A DNA stretch of 64,000 nucleotides from contig CM019066.1 in the NCBI GenBank assembly GCA_009667805.1, positions 119,489,690-119,553,689 on the forward strand. Reading direction: 5' to 3'. Source of the stretch: Leptobrachium leishanense (Eukaryota > Chordata > Amphibia > Anura > Megophryidae). A program made the translations under genes and the position numbers. Shown piece by piece: positions 1 to 11,942 of the stretch; the first letter of the stretch is position 1, and every line of letters begins with the position of its first letter. The notes beneath the pieces were generated by a model. That model searched no databases. It saw only the letters and a program-made list of their open reading frames with translations, and was not told the origin of the DNA.

Positions 1-205
1 TCAAGTAACCCTGCTGTGTTCTTCTGCTAGATGTACCCCTGCCTTGTTCCTGTGCTTCAAGTAACAATGCCGTGTTCCTGTGCTTCAAGTAATCCTGTCT
101 TTTTCCGGTGCTTCAAATAACCCTGCCATGTTCCTGTGCTTCAAATAACCCTGCCATGTTACTGTGCTTCAAATAACCCTGCCATGTTCCTGTGCTTCAA
201 GTAAC
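1..205. repeat. 28-bp minisatellite, about 7 units
   Basis: Tandem units of about 28 bp share the core ccctgccatgttcctgtgct, with scattered substitutions. The array is cut by the left edge of the window, so its full length is unknown. It lies just outside the hAT element that begins at 378. Confidence 0.9.
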
Positions 206-671
206 CCTATATAAAAAGCAGAAAGTGTACAACACCAGTACTAATCACTGTGCTCAAAGCTCCCCCACATATGGTGCAAAGAAACAAGTAATAAAACAAC
301 AAGATGGGCAAGTATTGACCACACTTGGACAGAATCAATAACGAATACCATACGAGTCATGTACTGTATGAATGATGCAGGGCTCGAGTCGAGCGGGAAC
401 GCGCAGGAACGGCATTACCGCACTTCTCCCACAGCGGGAACGCTGCGGGAACGCAGCGTTCCCGCTGTGGCCCAAGCCCGAACGCCGCCGCCGCACATTG
501 CCGGCGGCCGCGTGCTTCCTGTTACAAGGGCCAGCTGACAGGAGGTGGAGCCGCTCGCCTGGCTGTTTCATAGATCCCAGGCGAGCGGCTGCACTTCCTG
601 TCAGCGGCCGCTGAAGCAGGAAGCACGCGGCCGCTGGCAATGTGGAGCAGAAGCAGCAGCAAAGGTGAGCT

Positions 672-2578
672 GGGGGGGGCAATAGCCATGAGACCTGGGG
701 GGCAATATTCATGAGACCTGGGGGGGGCAATATCCATGAGACCTGGGGGGGCAATATCCATGAGACCTGGGGGGGGCAATATCCATGAGACCTGGGGGGG
801 GAATATCCATGAGACCTGGGGCATATCCATGAGACCTGGGGCAATATCCATGAGACCTGGGGCATATGCATGAGACCTGGGGCATTATCCATGAGAGCTG
901 GGGCATATCCATGAGACCTGGGGCATATCCATGAGACCTGGGGGCAATATCCATGAGAGCTGGGGGCATTATCCATGAGACCTGGGGCATTATCCATGAG
1001 ACCTGGGGGGGCATTATCCATGAGACCTGGGGCATATCCATGAGAGCTGGGGGCATTATCCATGAGACCTGGGGCATATCCATGAGACCTGGGGCATATC
1101 CATGAGACCTGGGGCATATCCATGAGACCTGGGGGCATTATCCATGAGTCCTGGGGCATTATCCATGAGAGCTGGGGCATATCCATGAGAGCTGGGGCAT
1201 ATCCATGAGACCAGGGGGCAATATCCATGAGAGCTGGGGCATTATCCATGAGAGCTGGGGCATATCCATGAGAGCTGGGGGGCATATCCATGAGACCAGG
1301 GGGCAATATCCATGAGACCAGGGGGCAATATCCATGAGAGCTGGGGCATATTCATGAGAGCTGGGGCATATGCATGAGAGCTGGGGCATATGCATGAGAC
1401 CAGGGGGCAATATCCATGAGACCTGGGGGCAATATCCATGAGACCTGGGGCATATCCATGAGACCTGGGGCATATCCATGAGAGCTGGGGCATTATCCAT
1501 GAGACCTGGGGCATATCCATGAGACCAGGGGGCAATATCCATGAGACCTGGGGCATTATCCATGAGAGCTGGGGGCATTATCCATGAGACCTGGGGCATT
1601 ATCCATGAGAGCTGGGGCATTATCCATGAGAGCTGGGGCATATCCATGAGAGCTGGGGCATATCCATGAGACCTGGGGCATTATCCATGAGACCTGGGGC
1701 ATTATCCATGAGAGCTGGGGCATTATCCATGAGAGCTGGGGCAATATCCATGAGACCTGGGGCATTATCCATGAGAGCTGGGGCATTATCCATGAGACCA
1801 GGGGGCATTATCCATGAGACCAGGGGGCATTATCCATGAGACCTGAGGCAGTATCCATGAGAGCTGGGGCATATCCATGATACCTGGGGGCATTATCCAT
1901 GAGACCTGGGGCATTATCCATGAGACCTGAGGCAGTATCCATGAGAGCTGGGGCATATCCATGAGACCTGGGGGCATTATCCATGAGACCTGGGACAATA
2001 GCCATGAGACCTGGGGCATTATCCATGAGACCTGGGGCATTATCCATGAGAGCTGGGGCATTATCCATGAGACCAGGGAGCATTATCCATGAGACCAGGG
2101 GGCAATATCCATGAGACCTGGGGCATTATCCATGAGACCTGGGGCATTTTCCATGAGACCTGGGGCAGTATCCATGAGAGCTGGGGCATATCCATGAGAC
2201 CTGGGGGCATTATCCATGAGACCTGGGACAATATCCATGAGACCTGGGGCATTATACATGAGAGCTGGGGCATATCCATGAGACCAGGGGGCAATATCCA
2301 TGAGAGCTGGGGCATATCCATGAGAGCTGGGGCATATCCATGAGACCAGGGGGCAATATCCATGAGAGCTGGGGCATATGCATGAGACCAGGGGGCAATA
2401 TCCATGAGACCTGGGGCATATCCATGAGAGCTGGGGGCATTATCCATGAGACCTGGGGCATATCCATGAGAGCTGGGGCATATCCATGAGAGCGGGGGGC
2501 ATTATCCATTAGAGCTGGGGGCATTATCCATGAGACCTGGGGGCATTATCCATGAGAGCTGGGGGGGCATTATCCATA
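672..2578. repeat. 21-23 bp minisatellite (atccatgagacctggggc family)
   Basis: About 85-90 head-to-tail units of tatccatgagacctggggca, with two main variants (gagacctgg and gagagctgg) and a variable G run that makes unit length drift between about 21 and 25 bp. Because unit length is not a multiple of three, several frames on the minus strand stay open. These frames are by-products of the repeat and not genes. The same unit, in reverse orientation, forms arrays at 8703-9115 and 11018-11070. Confidence 0.95.
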
Positions 2579-2629
2579 TGAGCTGGGGCAATTATATCCA
2601 AGTGAACTGGGGAAAATATATCCATATAA

Positions 2630-2962
2630 CCAGTGCTGTGTATATTATTCTTGGGGTTCAGTGCTGTGTATGTTATTCTGGGGGCTCAGTGTTGTGTATA
2701 TTATTCTGGGGGCTCAGTGCTGTGTATGTTATTCTGGGGGCTCAGTGCTGTGTATGTTATTCTGGGGGGTCAGTGTTGTGTATATTATTCTGGAGGCTCA
2801 GTGCTGTGTATATTATTCTGGGGGCTCAGTGCTGTGTATATTATTCTGGAGGCTCAGCGCTGTGTATATTATTCTGGGGGCTCAGTGCTGTGTATATTAT
2901 TCTGGGGGCTCAGCGCTGTGTATATTATTCTGGGGGTTCAGCACTGTGTATATTATTCTGGG
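2630..2962. repeat. 28-bp minisatellite (gctgtgtatattattctggg)
   Basis: About twelve near-identical 28-bp units with the core gctgtgtatattattctggg. Unit length is not a multiple of three, so all plus-strand frames stay open without meaning. The unit is closely related to the array at 19080-19654 in the sister hAT copy, where the core reads ctgtgtatataattctgggg. Confidence 0.95.
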
Positions 2963-3024
2963 GGGCCTGTGCCTGGATATATATATATATATTATATATA
3001 AAATGCGTTAGTCCAGTTGCCACA

Positions 3025-3164
3025 ATCACGAGTATACCTGTACGTAGTGATACCTTTCACTGATCAGTATAGTTTCCTGGTTACACTCTTGAAAGTTTGT
3101 CTTTTAAATGTAAAGTTAACCCAATAAAAATGGTATCACCGGCTCGTCCGGCTATACTCGTGAT
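3025..3164. repeat. Short segment bounded by 12-bp inverted repeats
   Basis: atcacgagtata at 3025-3036 is the exact inverse of tatactcgtgat at 3153-3164. The 140-bp segment carries an aataaa motif and could be a small MITE nested in the hAT tail or part of that tail. No target duplication is evident. Confidence 0.4.
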
Positions 3165-3257
3165 ATATATATATATTTTCTTCAGGTAATAGGGGTTGTG
3201 GAATTCGTGGGTGAGTTCCCTCACTTTTTTTCCCAGGACTTGACCCCTGGAATGATG

Positions 3258-4166
3258 GCTTCAATAAGGGCATATGGAGATATTAAAATATAGGAAGGAC
3301 AGAAAAGGCAACATAGCATAAAACTGTACAAATTTAATATAAGAATTAAAAACAGAAATGGAACCACTAACAGCGATAATGGCATTACACATAAGCTATA
3401 TGAGTCCAATAATGAATAACATAGCTCGGAGTTCAACAACATAAGCATTCCAGCATTCACCATCTATAACCCGGATACCTTTCGTCCTTCGATGAAAACT
3501 CCACCAGCTCAAAAGGTCAGACCTCAGGATCCCCAGATCAATGATGTTGAAGAAAAGGAGTACTTTGGAAGACGAATCCGCCCCGGTAGAGAGAAACAGG
3601 GCTAGTCCGGCTTGTCAGTCACGCTTCGACTAGTGTAATTCCATGACTTTCTCAAGCTGTACTTATCCATGGGCTCTCATTAAATAGTACCCTCTCCCCA
3701 TGCTGGGGAACACGTGGCATGCCAGGAACATCCACGGCGTAGCGGAAGTGACACATCACTGTGTCACACTAGAATTGACGAATAGCCACATACTGCCGTC
3801 CAGATCCGGCTCCGGAAACATCTGACCGCAAAAGTGTCCTCCATCTTTTTAAAGGGCAATGGTAATGGTAACATTAACAGCGACAAGTCCACAACATTCC
3901 ATAAACAGTCCATAATTATACAAAACTCCTATATCAAGGATTTAAAAGGTAAAAAGAACATAAAAACACAAGCTCACAGAGATAATGAAAACGCCATCAC
4001 AATTAAACAAATCATAACCCATACCTAGGACAAGACCAACCGGGATACAGAGGAAAGGAAAACCTGAAACAGTTTAAATAAAGAGAAGAGACTAAATCAA
4101 TATCTACAATAAGTCCAGTTTTTTTTTTTTTTAAAGTGTCCATATAAAAAAATCAATTTAGTCTCA
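3258..4166. other. No feature recognised
   Basis: Mixed-composition sequence to the right of the hAT element. I see no open frame with protein-like composition, no terminal repeats and no tandem array. It may be older, decayed repeat sequence. Confidence 0.5.
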
Positions 4167-4395
4167 ACTTTTTTTTTTTTTTTTTGGAGAAAGTATTTTA
4201 CCAGGAAGGATACATTAAGATTTCTCTTGTTTTCAAGTATGTCCTGGGTGGCGAGTATGTGCCGTTAGGTGTCTTGACCAAGGACACTTACTGGAGAGGT
4301 TGCTCGCTGGGATCGAACCCATGACTCCACAGGCTCTCTCCATGCAGAGACTTGGGTGAGAAGTAACGCAACATTACCCCCCTCGAATTAGGGGA
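4167..4395 (-). mobile_element. tRNA-type SINE, minus orientation
   Basis: Read on the minus strand, the segment contains gggttcgatccc (complement at 4309-4320), a close match to a Pol III B box, and ends in an A-rich tail seen as a T run at about 4160-4176. A second copy of its 3' part, with matching blocks such as ggacatacttgaaaac, lies in plus orientation at 30620-30740. The shared 3' sequence and A-rich end indicate a retroposed SINE. I cannot name the family. Confidence 0.7.
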
Positions 4396-4472
4396 CACTT
4401 TCTCAATGCCCAGTCAACAAAAACTTAAAAAAATTAATTCAGGACTCCTGGTGCAATGACAAGAAATACTAT

Positions 4473-5205
4473 GGGCTCTATTACATTCTTCACGCAAACG
4501 TTAACGCGCGCGCAAAAATGCATTAACGCGAGGGGCACAACCCTTTGCGCTGTACATCGTATTACAACGTCAGACTAATGCTTGTTGCGCTAACGCGGGT
4601 GGACGTGCGCGAACCCTTTGTGAGCGTACTGTACTGCGCACGTCCTATACTTAACATTGTGAGCGCAAATGCGTTTGTGCGCTGGTACGCGGAGGGTATT
4701 ACAATCTATGCGCAGTTTTTAACGCACAGCGTTTGCGCGCATAATTTTAACATCTTTTAAAAGCTGGTGTTAATGGCAAATCTGAACGTCCTGGCCGAAA
4801 CTAAATATGCCAGCCCAAAAATAAAAATACAGCAAAGTATAGTTACACATTCTACGCATACCCAAACAATAAAATTGAGAAGTTGTGCGTGTTTTTATTA
4901 TTGCTGCAGCATATATACTCAGATTGATTTTGACAGGAGCAAAAACTGAACGGGAGACAATTGCGGTTCTTAATTCTGATTAGCTGAATCGCGTGAAAAA
5001 AACAGTCTGCACACCGATTTCTGCGCGCAATGTTAATGCGCGCACGTTTTTGCGCATCCGTTTTATGCGCGCAATGTTTCGCCAGATGAAAAAATGCGCA
5101 CGAATTGTAATACCAGAATTAATTTGCACGCGTTAACATTTAACGCTTCACGCACAAATTAACGCGCTGCTCAAGCGTTTTTGAGCAAAGATTGTGATAG
5201 GGCCC
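4473..5205. mobile_element. MITE with gggctctatta ends, 3-bp target duplication
   Basis: The left end reads gggctctattacattctt. The right end read inward is gggccctatcacaatctt, so about 15 of the first 18 positions match. Both flanks are tat (4470-4472 and 5206-5208), a 3-bp duplication as in PIF/Harbinger-like elements, although that superfamily usually uses TWA. The interior is rich in aacgttaacgcgc and cgcgcaa motifs. A fragment with related motifs lies at 43050-43210. No transposase is encoded. Confidence 0.7.
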
Positions 5206-5467
5206 TATGTTTGTCACTTTTTCTCTGAATGTTATAAAAGTGTTTGTAAATGCTCTCTCTTAATCTGCACTTGGTCTTGCCCGTGTATTGATGGGCACAA
5301 CCACATTGCAATAAATACACAACATTTGTGATGTTACAGTTCATGAAGCTCCTTATCCTTTACTCTTTTTGAGTCCTATTACTAATAAAAGTCTCAGTTT
5401 TTGACTTTAATTCTTAGCAGAGGGAACATGACCCACAGTTAAAAAAAACTTCTGGTTTACACATTAA

Positions 5468-5916
5468 GGCTGGGGTCAGACGAGCGTGATTTCTACGGAC
5501 TGTACGTCCGTGCAGTACGGACATCGTCAGTACGGATGACGCAGTAGTGGTCACACAGTCCGTTTTTTCACTGAAGTTATTTTTTGACGGATGTAGGAGG
5601 GAAAAATAAATTACAATGAAAAAACATTCTGTCCGTCAAAAATGCTGGACGTATAAATGCAGTCCGTCTGACCACGCTCCATCACTCACACACAAAGCTA
5701 TGCAGACGTTATGGACGTGACGCACTCCGCACGTCCGTTCTAGCAGTATTACGTTCTTGCCTAACCTGCGTCCGTTTGCCGCGGCTGTTGTGCGTCCGCA
5801 GTTCAGTGTGGACGTACTTCATGTGTCAGGCTCCAATGGACTTTCTTTCATGCTATCACGGACGTACTTTTAGGCGCAATCACGGACGTGAACACTACGC
5901 TCGTCTGACCCCAGCC
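5468..5916. mobile_element. PIF/Harbinger-type MITE, ggctggggtcagacg family, copy A
   Basis: The inverted ends are ggctggggtcagacgagcgt and its exact complement. Flanks are taa (5465-5467) and tta (5917-5919), one mismatch from a TWA target duplication. The interior is rich in cggacgt and acggac motifs. Three further copies are at 11981-18361, 24048-24478 and 29200-29471. Confidence 0.85.
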
Positions 5917-5919
5917 TTA

Positions 5920-7639
5920 GGAGTGAGTCTGGCTACTAGATTTATTTGCAGTCTTAATAAACGGCAAAGCACTCGGAGCAAGTACATTCTTAATGGAATT
6001 GGCTTTCTTAAAGATCACTTGGGGAACTTCTGGTAGCACACCGCCCAATACCTGATCATTCTATAGGACTGGCTGGCATTTTTTAAGTGCTTATTTAATT
6101 TCTCTCGTTCACCCGCTAAACTTTGTCATAAAGGCAAAATCCCATCTAGCAATGTTCTGGCTATTCACTATTATCTTATCATTTTGATTCAACAAGTCCT
6201 CTTTATATTTTGGGTGCATCACTCCATTGCACCATGGCACTGTTGCACCCCCTGTGGCATGTATGTAAATGATAGCAACAGGGGGTAAATTAAAGTGTTA
6301 CTAATCCACTATCAGATCTCATTCAGCTACCATCTCTTATCTTGAGTAGCCTAGACAACACAATAGACCCCAATACAGCCTTGTCTAAACATTCACTCCT
6401 CTACCACATTGCCTTTTCACCATTGTTGTAGCTACTCTACAGTCGTTAAGTGAAACGTGTGCTAAGATTTTGGTAAATGTTGCATCATGGGAAAAATCCA
6501 CAAATGGAAACAGGAGATAAAAACTTAATTTTGTTTGAATTAATTGCAAATAAAATGGGAAAAGAAAAAAAAAACAGCAGAATGTGTTTTATAATATGTT
6601 TTTTGTAATGCATCCATAATCTAGCTACAGTTTTTGTTGCTGGTAGTGTTCCTTTAACATTAAACTGAAAGAGAAGCAAATCTAGATAAACACGTCAAAA
6701 AAGCAGATTGTTTATTTGGCTACTTGTATCTTGGTTAAATGTCAGTACTAAACTCTGTATACTAATGTTAGTAAGACATGCATTTTAAAATAGAACTGTA
6801 ATATCCACTTAAACAGAAAAATTTATATTATTATCAGTAGTTTTACGACGTGTCTAATCTGAAGTATGCCTGAAGGGTATAGATTGTTGAGGGTGCCTTG
6901 TTATAAATTTATAGTCACGACAAATTCTAGATAATTAATAAGACTGTGCAATATTTCATATATTAATTGTCTCCTGGCAAGTGCTTCATCTATGTCTTGA
7001 CATTTAAAATAAAATTAATATTAATTACATAAATGATGTTCTAATATACACAGTCTTTCATTAAACAATGACGAATATTCATGAAACATTTTTCAGAGCA
7101 CTATGTGCAAAGGATTCACAGTGTATTCATAAACTGGTTAAGTCTAGCTAGGAAAAGAATGCTTTTTCATTTGTATTCACTTTCGCTTTAAACAGAGCAA
7201 ACAGCATGGTTCTTAGAATTATATTACGTCCATGTTACAGAAAAACAATGTAAATAAATGGCATGCATTTTGCCGGATAAGATAGAAAATAGTGACACTC
7301 ATCTGTTTACTGTGCATGATGACATAATTTAGACACATCTTTCAAGAGGGACAGTACCATTGGTACCTGTCAGTTAGGGCTCCGAGCTCTCTTTGTCGTG
7401 GCCTCCTCCTTGTTTGCTAGAATGCCTGCCAGTAATTTTGATGCTGGCTACTCTACTGCAACATTTTCTTATAGCCTTGATGTCGCGCGTCATTCTCGTG
7501 TGACGACGCATGTGGCGTCACTGCGACCATGTCAATCCTGAACATTCTAGCACTCCGATTTGACATCTGCCAATGGCTGCTATTTAGCCTTTACACGGGG
7601 GTGGAGTGCCCTGTCGTGATTCTGTATGTCCGAGACAAT
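5920..7639. other. No gene recognised; AT-rich sequence
   Basis: AT-rich, apparently unique or long-decayed sequence. Open frames are short and low in complexity. No tandem array or paired termini were found. Confidence 0.5.
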
Positions 7640-7821
7640 CAGATCTACTTAAAGAAAGGTGAAACTCAGGAGAATGACTGGAGAAGTGAAAATTCTAGGT
7701 CAAAATAGCCAAACAAGAAAAATTCTTCCATTTATCTCCCTTTCCAAATATGCTATGTGGTCTAGCTTGTTCTCTTCTCCTGACAATTATCCTAATTTTC
7801 ACCTTTCTCTGAATAGCCCTG
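7640..7821. mobile_element. MITE, gattattcagagag family, diverged copy
   Basis: The interior block ggagaatgactggagaag and the terminal tctctgaatagccctg match the cluster at 48597-49504 and the copy at 20851-21037. The left end (cagatctacttaaag) is decayed relative to cagggttattcagag. No target duplication is visible. Confidence 0.75.
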
Positions 7822-8140
7822 TATGTGTTATTCTACTGTATTATTTCGTATGGACTTTGGCCATGAATTCTACTCTGAAATCTGCTGTGCCTATTTCTCT
7901 AGACTGACTACACTCTCTGTTACTGACTTTTGCTTGTACAATTACCTTCCTTGTTACCAACCTTTGGCTAGTGCGACGACATTCTCTGGTTCTGACCCCA
8001 GCTTGTTATCTGACCTCACTTTTTGTGTCTGTTTTTCTATTACATTTCCTTTTCCATTCTAAGGACTGGCAGTTAGGGTGAGATTTTGTGTGTTAGGGTC
8101 CGAAGATATCACAGTATCATTGGATCAAGGAACACACTTA
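7822..8140. other. No feature recognised
   Basis: About 320 bp between two MITEs with no supported gene or repeat. Confidence 0.5.
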
Positions 8141-8383
8141 GGGCAATATTCCAAAAGTTGGTGCTATCTTAACCAGAGCTGCTGTAAACTTCACAACTCC
8201 ATAGACCATGGGCTCTAATCCACAGTTGCTGCTAATGTAGCGTCTCAATATGTAATAGTGCTAGAGGTTTAACGTTTGATATCGATATTCCATATTTGAC
8301 GCCAGAGCTGTAGCTAGCTCCTTTTGCACCCAAGGCAAGAATAGAAAATTGTGCCCCCCCACACACACAATATTTTTTCACTA

Positions 8384-8580
8384 TGTTACATGTTTACAGG
8401 TGCATTCTGTATATAGTCACTATGTTAAATGTTTACAGGCGCATTCTGTATATAGTCACTGTGTTACATGTTTACAGGCACATTCTGTATATAGTCACTG
8501 TGTTACATGTTTACAGGCGCATTCTGTATATAGTCACTGTGTTACATGTTTACAGGTGCATTCTGTATATAGTCACTATG
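8384..8580. repeat. 39-bp minisatellite, five units
   Basis: Five nearly identical units containing gttacatgtttacaggcgca and tctgtatatagtcac. The 39-bp unit is a multiple of three, so open frames carry a periodic peptide. There is no sign that it is a gene. Confidence 0.95.
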
Positions 8581-8702
8581 CAGTGGCGTAAATAGAAACC
8601 TGAGGGCCCAGGTGCAAGAATCCATAAAGGGCGTCCCCTCTCCCCCCAAAAAAGATCTATATTTTTACTTTTTTTTCCTGCAATATAATAAAAGATAGTA
8701 TT

Positions 8703-9115
8703 GCCCCAGCTCACATGGATATATTTGCCCCCAGCTCACATGGGTATATTGTCCCCCAGCTCACATGGGTATATATTGTCCCTAGCTCACATGGATATAT
8801 ATTGCCCCCAGCTCACATGGATATATATATTTGCCCCCAGCTCACATGGATATATTGCCCCCTGCTCACATGGATATATTTGCCCCAGCTCACATGGGTA
8901 TATTTGCCCCAGCTCACACGGATATAGATTGCCCCAGCTCACATGGATATATTTGCCCCAGCTCACATGGATATATATTGCCCCCAGCTCACATGGATAT
9001 ATTGCCCCCAGCTGTCATGGATATATTGCCCCAGCTCTGATGGATATATTGCCCCAGCTCTCACGGATATATTGCACCAGCTCTCATGGAAATATTGCCC
9101 AGCTCTGTCAGGTAT
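8703..9115. repeat. 22-25 bp minisatellite, inverted copy of the 0.7-2.6 kb array
   Basis: Units of ccccagctcacatggatata, changing toward ccccagctctcatggata at the right. The latter is the exact reverse complement of the unit tatccatgagagctgggg at 672-2578. The array resumes briefly at 11018-11070 after a 1.9-kb interruption. Confidence 0.93.
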
Positions 9116-11014
9116 ATTGGAAGGGAAGAAAGGTAAAATGGATGCCTGTAGCCATTTTGTTTTTAAAGAAAGTCTTTTTCTTTCTCCAAATTTCCCTAGT
9201 TAGAAATGAATGAGATTTTTCTTATAGAGTTCATGGCTGGGTGAAAGTGCCAGACATGAAGGAACCTAGAATGTCTTTGTGTGATGATGCTAGAGCTAAT
9301 TGCTAAGACCTGTCATAATTAAATTTATTGGTCTGTCTTAAGTCTTTAAAACTAAAGATATTTTGTCTTTTGGGTATAGGAATATAAGAGTTAATATCTC
9401 TGTAATATAGATTTATATCCACGAAAAATATTTTTATAATCAAGGTATATTTTATTATATTTACAGTAGGAAATATATGTTCCAATAAATATTCTATGAT
9501 TATATAATTCGTAAATAATATAGTTACTGGAGAATAGATTTTGTTGAGGTAACAGAAAAGAATCCAGCTGATAAAGATTCAGTAAAATTTAGAAAGGAGT
9601 AAGGGAGATAAATCTAAATATGACAGGTAGAGACACAGTGTCTGTACTGGAGAGAGAGGTTCTTTGTTACGGCAGATTGAACTTTGACCCGAGATAAGAA
9701 TATTAAAAAAAAATAGTGGAATTAGTTAAGAAGTGCAATACTGCCCTCTAGAGGATAGTAAATATTAGATTTGATGCACCAGAAATATTGCCAGTGACGT
9801 CAAATTTACTATAATTAAAGCGACAGTGTTGGTTGCAAATCAGTCCGACATTCCAGCATTCAGACTCACACCGAAATGCATTCAGACGTCCAGTACACAT
9901 GACACTCTGAGAGTCCGAGATTCCAACATTCAGAGACTCACACCACGATGCAGGCAGATCCCAGGACATGAGGCAATCAAGACTCTCACCAAAACTCTGA
10001 CTCTCACCAAATCTCTAACTCACATGCATTGATTATCTGATATCGATAATCTTCACATATTCCAAAACAAAGTATCACATAGAAAATTCCAAGACTTATC
10101 ACAATCCAGATTGGAGAGGTAATGTATGAAATTAAGGAATTAATGTAAATATATATATATATATATTTGTAGATATTCTTGCAACATAGACTGAGATTTC
10201 TCAGATACTGTTAAATCCAGAATCTAAATATCTTTATTCTGCAGATAAAGATGTGAAGAAGTGGACATAAGGATTTATTCTAAAGAAATGTTGTAAGATT
10301 GATACCAATATATATATTGAATCTGGAAATTACTGTGATTAAAATTAATATAGCAAGGAATTATATAACTACAAAATACAAAGCAAAAGATTAGAAGTTT
10401 AATTCTCGAGATTAGGGGATAATTCACTAAATAAATTTTATTACTTATCCTTTTAAATTAGCTCATCTTTTGTTGATCCATGTAGCATAGAGAGATATAT
10501 ATATATCTATAAGAGCTGGCCGCTTAAACATTGTTTGCTGGGAAATGCATGTTGTATTAATCAGAAATGTTTATTAACCATTTGTGTATTAGTTACTAAC
10601 TGATAAGGTAAATGATATTAATCATATATGCAGTTACTAACCGGAGATACATATATTGTGAAGCTAGTTTTTATATGCTGATGGATTGTGGTTTATAAAT
10701 TTTTGTTTATGATATGAGATTTGAAACATTTTTGTATACGTAATAAATATATATATGTTTTTATCCGATTATTGATTATTGTATTTTTCAAAGCAAAACA
10801 CAGACAATTAAAAGAATTTAGGAGAATTTCTAGGAAATATAAACGATTGATATTTGTGTCTCGTATAAATTTCTTATGAAATAATAATCCCTGATATATT
10901 GGAGGCAACTACCGAGATAGGTCCAGTAAGTCCAATATAGACATCTTGGAGGCTTGGCTGAGAAGTCCAATATATATAACGTGTTGTATTCACGTGCAGA
11001 GATTATATCCGACA
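9116..11014. other. AT-rich insertion splitting the minisatellite
   Basis: The agctctcatgga array stops at about 9115 and resumes at about 11018, so this 1.9-kb stretch looks like an insertion into it. The stretch is AT-rich with no protein-like open frame. Near the right end, an aataaa motif (10741) followed by ttggaggcaactaccgag (from about 10899) faintly resembles an LTR end plus primer site. I cannot identify matching termini or a target duplication. Confidence 0.35.
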
Positions 11015-11017
11015 GCT

Positions 11018-11070
11018 CTCATGGAAATATTGCTCCCAGCTCTCATGGAAATATTGCCCCCAGCTCTCAT
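11018..11070. repeat. Short remainder of the agctctcatgga minisatellite
   Basis: Three units of cccagctctcatggaaatat, continuing the array interrupted at 9115. This supports insertion of the intervening DNA. Confidence 0.85.
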
Positions 11071-11459
11071 GAGATCGCGGCTGGCTGGTGGATAGATCCC
11101 ACCCAGGCGAGCGAGCGGCAGAGTTTATGCTGGCGGCCATTCAAAGGAGAATAGCAACACGGCGTGCCGGCAATATTTTCTCGGGGGGGCAATTGCCCCG
11201 TTGCCCCCCCTGGATCCACTCCTGAGACTGATCACCCCTGGCTGCACCTGCGCCCCCTTGCAGCTGTGCCCGAGGCGAGCGCCTCACTTGCCTCGTCCTC
11301 CCTACGGCCCTGGTCGACACTACACTGAGGAGAAATCAGATTGCACTTTGCAGCTTGCACAAGCTCACTGTACTATGCTTTTCCTATACTTAACATGGGG
11401 GGCAAAATCTATTTTTAGCATCTCAAGAAGTATTACAAAGTTCATGTGCAATTTATCGT

Positions 11460-11942
11460 CAGGATACACAAGCCAATAGCCAATATTTTAACAACTCCTT
11501 AAAGCTGGTGCTAAATGGTTCTGCAAATGTAAAAACATTTACACACTATAACCCCCCCTAAAAATCCCATACTTACCTCTCATCCTGTGGTGAAAAGGAT
11601 GGCCTGATCCACCGCTTCTTCTCACCGGGAGCAGAGAGAGACTGGGAACAAATAATTCCTATTCTCCCTCTGCAATCACTCGCGGCTCGGAAGCAAAATC
11701 CTCCATGGAGTCCTATGGACTCCAAGAGCGGTTACTCATGTTAGCACAGAAGCACTACTGCGAGTGTCAGGGCGGTTAGCGTTGCATTCCAAGTGAGGTG
11801 CTGAGCTACCACCTCCCCCGGAATCAGACGTTAACATGGAGATGGTAAGGGAAATTCTGGAACCAAAGCTTTTACTGCTTACGGTCTCCATGTTTTTACT
11901 GCTTACGGTCTCCATGTTAGCATCAAGAATGAAATAGGGCCC
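11460..11942. repeat. Dispersed repeat, gctggtgcta...gagactggg family
   Basis: Shares ordered blocks (gctggtgcta, gcttctt, gggagcagag, gagactggg, atggactcc) with 48010-48310 and 52436-53060. It lies in the right part of the MITE ending at 11942, so the three loci are probably related MITEs. Confidence 0.5.

Larger units (their letters stand above)
378..3249. mobile_element. Non-autonomous hAT element filled with minisatellites
   Basis: The left end reads cagggctcgagt and the right end reads acttgacccctg, which is caggggtcaagt on the other strand. These are hAT-like inverted ends. The 8 bp immediately outside (370-377 and 3250-3257) are both gaatgatg, a perfect 8-bp target-site duplication, the size hAT transposases make. 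No transposase is encoded. A GC-rich head (378-665) contains internal inverted repeats built on the cgggaacgc motif. It is followed by a long minisatellite, a second minisatellite and a short tail ending in ggaattcgtgggtgagttcc. A sister copy with the same head and tail but a different minisatellite lies at 18713-20580. Confidence 0.88.
8581..11224. mobile_element. hAT-like ends around a minisatellite (tentative)
   Basis: The sequence starts cagtggcgtaaatagaaacc and continues with gggcccaggtgcaagaatcc. The same terminus, inverted, ends the clear hAT element at 30074-32650. The proposed right end, ggatccactcctg at 11212-11224, is a poorer partner and the flanking 8-mers do not match. The left end is well supported. 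The right boundary is a guess. Confidence 0.4.
8303..11312. mobile_element. Non-autonomous hAT-like element
   Basis: The left end is cagagctgtagctagctcc and the right end read inward is cagggccgtagggaggac. Both resemble hAT ends of the cagggccgtagc type. The adjoining 8-mers tttgacgc and gtcgacac agree at 5 of 8 positions, so the target duplication is weak or decayed. It contains a 39-bp minisatellite and a further hAT-like end at 8581. No transposase is seen. Confidence 0.5.
8210..11942. mobile_element. Inner MITE with gggctctaat / gggccctatt ends
   Basis: The left end is gggctctaatcca and the right end read inward is gggccctatttca, resembling the 4473-5205 element. Flanks are cat (8207-8209) and tat (11943-11945), one mismatch. 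It encloses the hAT-like element at 8303-11312. Its right part (about 11460-11940) resembles sequence at 48010-48310 and 52436-53060. Confidence 0.5.

Noticed and set aside
335..2524. Open frames of up to 323 codons on the minus strand
   Set aside because: They are six-frame shadows of a 21-23 bp minisatellite. The peptides cycle through the same motifs and adjacent frames repeat each other.
672..2578. CRISPR-like repeat array
   Set aside because: Units are contiguous with no unique spacers, and the sequence is vertebrate.
4309..4320. A tRNA gene (B-box match)
   Set aside because: The cloverleaf is not supported, the segment has an A-rich tail and a second dispersed copy. It is a SINE.
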